Part shown: in pieces, positions 6,734-11,506 of the stretch
Position numbering within the stretch: the stretch's first letter is position 1
How the letters are laid out: the number at the start of each line of letters is the position of its first letter
NCBI GenBank assembly: GCA_022837595.1
Contig: JALHFX010000121.1
Span: forward strand, 1-11,506
Direction: 5' to 3'
From: Propionibacterium sp.
GTDB taxonomy: Bacteria; Actinomycetota; Actinomycetes; Propionibacteriales; Propionibacteriaceae
DNA length: 11,506 bases
Translations under genes and position numbers: made by a program
Notes under the pieces: model-generated
What the model saw: the letters and a program-made list of their open reading frames with translations, nothing else
Databases searched by the model: none
What the model was told of the DNA's origin: nothing

Positions 6734-6931
6734 GTGCGCGCCAGCGACCAGACCTTGACGAAAAGGCTCATTTGGCACCTCAGAGAGGCCCGGCCACCTG
6801 AGGCCAAGGGAAAACGCAAAGTAAGTCTGGACAGATGGGTCTTCGGCCTGGCGGCGCTGGTAGTGATCGCTTTCTTGGCTTGAGGGATTATCGGCAACGA
6901 CAGCTCGGGGATCGCGGCGTCCAGAGCGTTA
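6734..6931 (+). pseudogene. Remnant of a BCCT-family (betaine/choline/carnitine) transporter N-terminus
   Basis: Reading from GTG 6734, 49 codons end at TGA 6881-6883 and include LDRWVFGLAALVVIAFLA. Read through the TGA, the same frame gives GIIGNDSSGIAASRAL. The joined sequence resembles the first transmembrane helix and following loop of BCCT transporters, where the stop position is usually Trp (TGG to TGA) in a context like FLVWGI and is followed by something like DSLGxxASxAL. The similarity fades by about 6931 and the other helices are absent. The codons keep a high third-position GC, which supports former coding. The match is from memory of the family, so it is tentative; a real 49-residue single-helix membrane protein is the alternative. 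No good ribosome site precedes the GTG. Confidence 0.45.
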
Positions 6932-6995
6932 CAGCTGCAACACCGCGTGAGTGACGGTAATCGTGCGATGTCCTGTTCGGGACACTTAAGAATTG

Positions 6996-7033
6996 GATAA
7001 TTACTTGCATACATATGCAAATACGTAAACAAT
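6996..7033 (+). promoter_or_regulatory. Promoter region of the MFS-arsR module with an ArsR-type operator palindrome
   Basis: TTGCATA-CA-TATGCAA (7005-7020) is a perfect 7-2-7 palindrome, AT-rich like many ArsR/SmtB operators. Two promoter readings are possible. GATAAT (6996-7001) could be a -10 with the palindrome over the transcription start. Alternatively TTGCAT (7005-7010) could be a -35 with AACAAT (7028-7033) as -10 at 17-nt spacing, giving a leaderless message from ATG 7040. In both, a repressor bound to the palindrome would block RNA polymerase. Confidence 0.6.
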
Positions 7034-7039
7034 GGTTAC

Positions 7040-8249
7040 ATGCTCCGAATCCTGCAGAACCCGGTCTATTCGAAGCTGTTCGCTTCCCAGATCGTGTCCT
7101 TGCTCGGTACTGGTTTGGCCACGGTGGCGCTGGGACTGCTCGCCTTTGATCTTGCTTGTCGCGCCGGTGATGAATGCTGTTTTGGTGCGATTGCCGCGCC
7201 GCAACGTGTTGGTGGGAGCTGACGCGATCCGGATGGCGATCGCGTTATGTCTGCCGTTCGCCGATAGTCCGTGGCAGATGCTGTGTCTGGTCTTCGTCTT
7301 GCAGTGCGCCTCGGCCACCTTCACGCCGACATTCCAATCAGTGATTCCGCTCGTCCTGCCCGATGAGGACGACTTCACCCAGGCACTCTCATTGTCCCGG
7401 CTCGCCTATGACCTCGAGGCGATCGTTTCGCCGGTGCTGGCAGCGGTGCTGCTGCTCGTCGTACAGTCGAACACCCTCTTCGTGGGAACTGCACTCGGTT
7501 TTGCAGGTTCGGCCGCACTGGTGCTGGCTGCTGTACTGCCGAAGGCCCTTGGCCTCAGTAGTCAGGCCGACGATCAGCTGCGTCCGTTCACCATCAGGGT
7601 TCGTTCGGGCATCCTGCATTTCGTCCATCACCCGGGGCTGCGGCCGATCCTCGCCCTCAATTTCGTAAACGCGGCAGCCTTTTCGCTGGTGCTGGTGCAC
7701 ACTGTCGTGATCGTCCGTGCCGAGTTGGGACTGAATAAGTCGATGGTGGCAGTCTTCCTCGGCGTCAGCGGTGCGGGTTCGATGGTAGCCGCGCTCCTGC
7801 TGCCGCGGGTTCTGCACTCAGTGAAGGAACGGACGATTATGCTTCCCGCCGCCTGGTTGCTCGTAGGGAGTTCCGGGCTGGCCGGGTTGACGCTGCTGAC
7901 CTGCTCCGGCGCAACCGAGTTGGTCGTATTGGCGGTTCTATGGTTCGTGATCGGCATCGCGTCCTCGTCAATTCAAACGCCGATCGGACGCATCATTCGT
8001 CGTAATACCCCCACCGATGGACTCTCGGCCGCATTTACTGCGCAGTTCTCTCTTTCGCACGCCTGCTGGTTGATTAGCTATCCACTGGCGGGCGTGCTCG
8101 GACTCGTTGGTCTGGCGACGACAGCATTCGTCTTGGCGGGCCTCGCATCGGTCGCGGCGATATTGGCTACTGTGCTGTGGAGATCCGAATCGGGTTCGAA
8201 GAGGTTGGAGGTCGTGGGTGCAAACGCCGCCGAAGGACGCAGAACTTGA
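7040..8249 (+). pseudogene. MFS efflux permease with a frameshifting deletion near transmembrane helix 2
   Basis: The natural start is ATG 7040: RILQNPVYSKLFASQIVSLL and then GTGLATVALGLLAFDLA form a normal MFS first helix. After FDLA (about 7157) this frame gives non-family residues and stops at 7222. The family sequence resumes at once in another frame with LVAPVMNAVLVRLPRRNVLVGAD and continues intact to the stop at 8247-8249 (for example ASATFTPTFQSVIPLVLPDE and ALSLSRLAYDLEAIVSPVLA). About 20 residues, mostly helix 2, seem to be missing and the frame is shifted. The open frame from ATG 7032 joins an out-of-frame leader to the body and would lack helix 1, so it should not be called intact. 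Relatives are found with ArsR regulators and are thought to export metal ions or drugs; the substrate here is inferred only from the KmtR-like regulator that overlaps its 3' end by 32 nt. A sequencing error alone would not explain the missing helix. Confidence 0.75.
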
Positions 8250-8544
8250 CCACGCCGTAGGGGTCCTGCGACTGCTCGGTGACCGCACCCGGCTGGCGAT
8301 CCTCGCGATGCTCGACGGTACCGAGATGTCTGTCACCGCGATCGCGGAAAGCCTCGGACGCCCGGTTCCCGCAGTCTCGCAACATCTGGCGAAGCTTCGT
8401 AGCGCAGGCCTGGTGAAAGTGCGCAAGGAGGGTGTGACAAGTTATTACACCCAACCTGACGAGCACCTGGCAGGGCTGGTCACCAATGCGCTGGAGCTGG
8501 CCGAGCATGCCCTTTACCTCGAGCCGCCGCATCACCGGAAGTGA
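8218..8544 (+). CDS. ArsR/SmtB-family metal-sensing repressor with a KmtR-like nickel/cobalt site
   Basis: 108 residues from GTG 8218, which has GGAGG six bases upstream; the frame is open further upstream but those residues are shadow of the MFS gene. The winged helix spans about 12-78: VLRLLGDRTRLAILAML, VTAIAESLGRPVPAVSQHLAKL (recognition helix), then LVKVRKEGVTSYYT. There is no CxC motif of the arsenic type. The last helix and tail hold H83, E96, H97, H105 and H106. From memory, the KmtR ligands are H88, E101, H102, H110 and H111, the same relative spacing. D81 and H83 also match the DxH of NmtR and CzrA, but one NmtR His is Leu94 here. KmtR-type proteins release DNA on binding Ni(II) or Co(II). 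The start overlaps the MFS gene by 32 nt, suggesting coupled translation and autoregulation from the upstream palindrome. Confidence 0.9.
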   Translation: MQTPPKDAELDHAVGVLRLLGDRTRLAILAMLDGTEMSVTAIAESLGRPVPAVSQHLAKLRSAGLVKVRKEGVTSYYTQPDEHLAGLVTNALELAEHALYLEPPHHRK

Positions 8545-8606
8545 TTCTTGCCCAGTCGATCTTGATCAGGCAGATTTGAGGAGCACTCGCGGTTGCTCGA
8601 AGTTCC

Positions 8607-8631
8607 GCTCGCATCCGATAGGCTCGCATCC
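8607..8631 (+). promoter_or_regulatory. Candidate -10 and direct repeat upstream of the Nudix gene
   Basis: TAGGCT (8619-8624), the same hexamer as before ychF, lies in a pair of 10-bp direct repeats GCTCGCATCC (8607-8616 and 8622-8631, period 15). The repeat may be an activator site or just another short duplication. No -35 at normal spacing is evident. Confidence 0.3.
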
Positions 8632-8705
8632 AGTACTCGGAGGATTGCTTGACGCCGATCAATCGCCGCGAGCAGCACAAGGTAAGCCATCAGGAGGGAC
8701 GCGTG

Positions 8706-9368
8706 ATGGACGATCTCAAGGGGGTCGTTGACCAACCGGAGGATTGGCCCGTCTTGGAGCGACAGGTCAAAGCAACCGGACGTGTCCAGGACTTCGTTGA
8801 GGACCGCATCGCTACGCCGAACGGCGAGGAAATCGTCCGCCAGTGGGTCGAGCATCCAGGCGCCGTGGCCGTCATGGCGATGGACGATCAAGGCCGCGTC
8901 GCTGTCGTTCACCAATACCGGCATCCGGTCGGCTATCGACTGGTCGAACCACCTGCGGGCATTCTTGACCACACTGGTGAATCGGGGCTTCGTGCAGCTC
9001 AGCGTGAGCTTGCTGAGGAAGCCAGGCTTGCTGCCGGCGACTGGCGCACACTCGTCGACATCTTCACCTCACCTGGAGGCCTGCAGGAGTCGATCCGCAT
9101 CTTCTTGGCACGTGATCTGAGCCCGGCGCAGCTACCGGAGGGTTTCGTCATTGAGGGCGAAGAAATCGACATGGGGCTGTTCTGGCTAAACCTGGAGCGG
9201 CTCGTCGACCTTGTCTATCAAGGTGAGATTCAGAGCCCGACGATGGTGAGCGGAACGTTGGCCCTCGCATTGGCCGTCGAACAAGGTCGCCTCGACCGGT
9301 TGCGTCCTGCCGACGCGGACTGGCCTGCTCGTAGGGCAAAGGAGCAGCGGGATCGCGAGTTCAACTGA
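8706..9368 (+). CDS. Nudix hydrolase, ADP-ribose pyrophosphatase type
   Basis: 220 residues from ATG 8706, with AGGAGGG (8692-8698) seven bases upstream; GTG 8703 in the same frame is equally close. The Nudix box is at 85-108 (GILDHTGESGLRAAQRELAE then EARL), with the REL-EE residues that bind the metal. EPPAG just before it and FTSPGGLQESIRIFLA (120-135) after it are typical of the ADP-ribose pyrophosphatase subgroup. That enzyme cleaves ADP-ribose to AMP and ribose 5-phosphate in the cytosol; substrate choice is inferred from the subgroup. xerD follows after 31 bp, as is common in actinobacteria, where this pair often lies downstream of pyrG. Here the upstream neighbour is the arsR-MFS module, so the conserved order is already broken on that side. 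Confidence 0.92.
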   Translation: MDDLKGVVDQPEDWPVLERQVKATGRVQDFVEDRIATPNGEEIVRQWVEHPGAVAVMAMDDQGRVAVVHQYRHPVGYRLVEPPAGILDHTGESGLRAAQRELAEEARLAAGDWRTLVDIFTSPGGLQESIRIFLARDLSPAQLPEGFVIEGEEIDMGLFWLNLERLVDLVYQGEIQSPTMVSGTLALALAVEQGRLDRLRPADADWPARRAKEQRDREFN

Positions 9369-9399
9369 TCCGCCTCCAACCTCACCACGACTACAACGT

Positions 9400-10317
9400 G
9401 TGGTGAAGGGATACCTCGATCACTTAGTGGTCGAGAGAGGGCTGTCTCGAAACACGGTTGCTGCCTACCGCCGCGACCTGCAGCGATATACCGCCTGGTT
9501 GACCGAGCGTGGCATAGCTGAGATCGCGCAAGTGAAGACACCCGACATCGAGGCTTATCAGATGAGCCTTGCGGCGGGAGATGCCAGCCATCGACCGCTA
9601 GCGTCCTCCAGCATCGCGCGAATGATCGTCTCGGTGAGGGCATTTCACGCGTTCGCCGCGTCCGAGTTGTTGACCGCAGACAACGCAGCAGCTGAAGTGA
9701 GCCCACCAGCTATCGGTAAGCGGTTGCCCAAAGGGCTATCCCGCGATGACGTGTCCAGACTGCTCGATAGTGTCGATCGCAATTCTGCGATCGGACTGCG
9801 GGATATTGCCCTGCTCGAACTGCTCTATGGAACCGGCGCTCGTATCAGCGAGGCAATTGATCTTGATGTTGACGATCTGACGAGGGTTCTGGCTGATCCG
9901 GAACTCGGCCTTCGGCTGACGGGCAAGGGCGATAAACAGCGCCTGGTACCGCTGGGCAGCTATGCCCGAGCCGCAGTGGACGCGTGGCTCGTACGCGGTC
10001 GCCCCGCAATGATGGAAAACGCCCACGCCGCAACTCCCGCGTTGTTCGTCAACACCCGGGGTAAGAGGCTTTCGCGTCAGAGTGCTTGGGCTGTCATTCG
10101 CACCAGAGCCGACCAAGCCGGCCTACCCAACGACATTTCTCCGCATAGTTTGCGTCACAGTTTCGCCACCCACCTGCTGGATGGGGGCGCTGATGTTCGC
10201 GTGGTCCAAGAATTGCTGGGGCATGCGTCCGTGACGACAACGCAGATCTACACCGAGGTTACTGTGGCACATCTGCGCGAGGTCTACCGGTCAGCGCATC
10301 CTAGGGCTCTCGGCTGA
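9400..10317 (+). CDS. xerD: Site-specific tyrosine recombinase XerD
   Basis: 305 residues, normal for XerC/XerD. The N-terminal SAM-like core-binding domain covers about 1-92 (YLDHLVVERGLSRNTVAAYR, then SIARMIVSVRAFHAFAA). The catalytic domain from about 107 has every active-site residue: R148 (TGARISE), K176 (TGKGDKQR), H249 and R252 (SPHSLRHSFATH), H275 (LLGHASVTTTQIYT) and the nucleophile Y284. With its partner XerC it resolves chromosome dimers at dif near the terminus under FtsK control. Naming it XerD rather than XerC rests on the Nudix neighbour and the sequence style. GTG 9400 and GTG 9403 are both possible starts with weak ribosome sites, so coupling to the Nudix gene 31 bp upstream is likely. 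parA and scpAB, the usual next genes, are missing from the window. Confidence 0.93.
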   Translation: MVKGYLDHLVVERGLSRNTVAAYRRDLQRYTAWLTERGIAEIAQVKTPDIEAYQMSLAAGDASHRPLASSSIARMIVSVRAFHAFAASELLTADNAAAEVSPPAIGKRLPKGLSRDDVSRLLDSVDRNSAIGLRDIALLELLYGTGARISEAIDLDVDDLTRVLADPELGLRLTGKGDKQRLVPLGSYARAAVDAWLVRGRPAMMENAHAATPALFVNTRGKRLSRQSAWAVIRTRADQAGLPNDISPHSLRHSFATHLLDGGADVRVVQELLGHASVTTTQIYTEVTVAHLREVYRSAHPRALG

Positions 10318-10742
10318 ATCGTGGGAGCATCGTGGTCCGAGTATCTTCAGATAAACGGTTCGATCATGCTCGGGCTTCGAGGAAAGGCTTCCTGTTGACC
10401 GAGGCATCGGGCCGAACCGATCGTAGGCAGTCTCGCCCCACCTGAAAGTCTTCCGACTCCGATTTGCGCGGACCCCAACACGTGTGTAATGTAGGCCAAG
10501 CCTTCTGAGGGAGCAGTGCTGGGAGACCTGACATTTTGGCGTTGGCTAGGTGTTTTGGGCTCGACAGGCGGTCTCGCTCGGACGGTGATCGGCTCTCCAA
10601 GTTGGTCACATGCGCAAGAGGTAGTGTCCCTTCGGGGCCGCCTCGAAGTGTTTGATCTGCTTGGCGTGGGTTCTTGGTCGAAGGACCGGGGATTCGTGAC
10701 AGATCGAGATCTCGATTTGAGATCAGGAACTGGGTCTGCTAA
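10318..10742. other. Non-coding region between xerD and the G/T-rich tract
   Basis: No gene with a recognisable product was found on either strand in this 425-bp stretch. Elements seen are a weak promoter-like pair TTGCGC (10464-10469), 17-nt spacer and TAATGT (10487-10492), which could be a distant rRNA promoter, and a perfect 14-bp palindrome ATCGAGATCTCGAT (10703-10716). There is no clear xerD terminator; AGGAA/TTCCT around 10380 is too short to claim. Confidence 0.5.
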
Positions 10743-10902
10743 GGTTGGTCGGGTCGCTTTGGCTGGGTTTTGGTCTGGTTGGGGTGGTTGTTGCGGGTTC
10801 TGCTGGGTTTGGCTTTTGTGGTTGGGCTTGGTAGGGTTTGTGGTTGTTGCTTTGCTGGGGGCCTTGTTTTTTGGGGTTTTTGGTGGGGTGCCCGCGTGCT
10901 TT
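10743..10902. other. Extreme G/T-rich tract upstream of the rRNA promoter
   Basis: By my count this 160-nt stretch has one A (10833) and 19 C on the plus strand, so about 87% is G or T. It contains many GGG and TTT runs such as ttggggtttttggtgggg. The complementary strand reads as open frames of Pro, Gln, Lys and Asn, which is a consequence of the composition and not evidence of a gene. The skew continues more weakly to about 11075. Confidence 0.9.
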
Positions 10903-10907
10903 ATAGT
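10880..10907 (+). promoter_or_regulatory. Candidate rRNA operon promoter
   Basis: TATAGT (10902-10907) is a good -10 hexamer, with TTGGTG (10880-10885) as a -35 at 16-nt spacing. Transcription would start near 10914, giving a 16S leader of about 160 nt, a usual length. A second weaker pair, TTGGTT (10976-10981) and GATATT (11000-11005), may be another promoter. Confidence 0.45.
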
Positions 10908-10913
10908 CAATGC

Positions 10914-11075
10914 ATTTTTTTTGCGCAGGCAGTGACATTTTTTGTTGTTGTTTGTGTGTCCCGTGCCTGGTCTTTTTGGTTGGGTTTTGGGATTCCTTTG
11001 ATATTGACTGTCTGATATTTTTTGGATGGTTTTTGTCAGTGTTTGGATTCTCTTGTGGGAACGGTTTTTTGTTTT
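10914..11075 (+). other. 16S rRNA leader region
   Basis: This T-rich segment lies between the proposed promoter and the mature 16S end. tgtttggattctc (from about 11039) resembles the actinobacterial boxA antitermination element TGTTTGAGAACTC, though only loosely. The RNase III processing stem cannot be checked because its other half lies beyond the window. Confidence 0.4.

Positions 11076-11506
<431 letters not shown>

Noticed and set aside
6703..7032. Minus-strand open frame of 109 codons upstream of the MFS gene
   Set aside because: No recognisable features, and it is antisense to the BCCT-like remnant and the operator region.
8107..8217. Longer N-terminus for the ArsR repressor
   Set aside because: These codons lie out of frame inside the MFS gene, and GGAGG correctly spaced before GTG 8218 marks the real start.
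7032..8249. Open frame of 405 codons that could be called an intact MFS transporter
   Set aside because: Its first ~35 residues are Ser/Arg/Cys-rich nonsense; the real first helix is encoded in the overlapping frame from 7040.
8649..8705. Longer N-terminus for the Nudix hydrolase
   Set aside because: AGGAGGG at 8692-8698 is well placed for the start at 8703/8706, and the extra residues have no family character.
1690..10931. Shared 12-mer TTGCGCAGGCAG upstream of gntR and upstream of the 16S gene
   Set aside because: A few 12-base matches are expected by chance in a window of this size, and the flanks do not match.

Overview
The window is from a high-GC Gram-positive actinobacterium. The partial 16S rRNA gene at the right end has the V1-V2 layout I associate with Propionibacteriaceae, and the genes, GTG starts and leaderless-type promoters fit that. 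I can support the family with moderate confidence but cannot name the genus.

Left part (1-5149). On the minus strand lie the 5' two thirds of rmuC (running off the left edge) and, upstream of it, a HutC-type GntR regulator broken by a perfect 14-bp tandem duplication. A 320-bp intergenic stretch follows, then an M18 aminopeptidase on the plus strand with a leaderless-type promoter. Convergent to it is a DUF4190 membrane protein with a 21-bp-periodic Q/P/Y-rich tail. Divergent from that gene is ychF, which also looks leaderless. The rmuC and ychF association is familiar in actinobacteria; the genes between them look like local additions.

Middle part (5150-8705). An NAD(P)-binding SDR-like gene appears to lack a core strand. 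A perfect 18-bp inverted repeat follows it and runs into the start of a Mug-type uracil/thymine mismatch DNA glycosylase. Next is a short remnant of a BCCT (betaine/choline/carnitine) transporter with an in-frame stop. Last is a metal-efflux-type module: an MFS permease with a frameshifting internal deletion, and an intact ArsR repressor that carries the full nickel/cobalt ligand spacing of mycobacterial KmtR. A 7-2-7 palindrome sits where its operator should be.

Right part (8706-11506). A Nudix ADP-ribose pyrophosphatase and the tyrosine recombinase xerD form a common actinobacterial pair. Where parA-scpA-scpB usually follow, there is instead about 760 bp of non-coding DNA and an rRNA operon. 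This spacer includes 160 nt with a single A on the plus strand.

The theme of the window is gene erosion by small indels in dispensable genes (gntR, SDR, BCCT, MFS), while the housekeeping genes (rmuC, ychF, mug, Nudix, xerD) are intact. I do not see a clearly new multi-gene system. The best leads are the duplicated gntR, the hairpin at mug, the KmtR-like regulator left beside a broken transporter, and the G/T-skewed rRNA upstream region.
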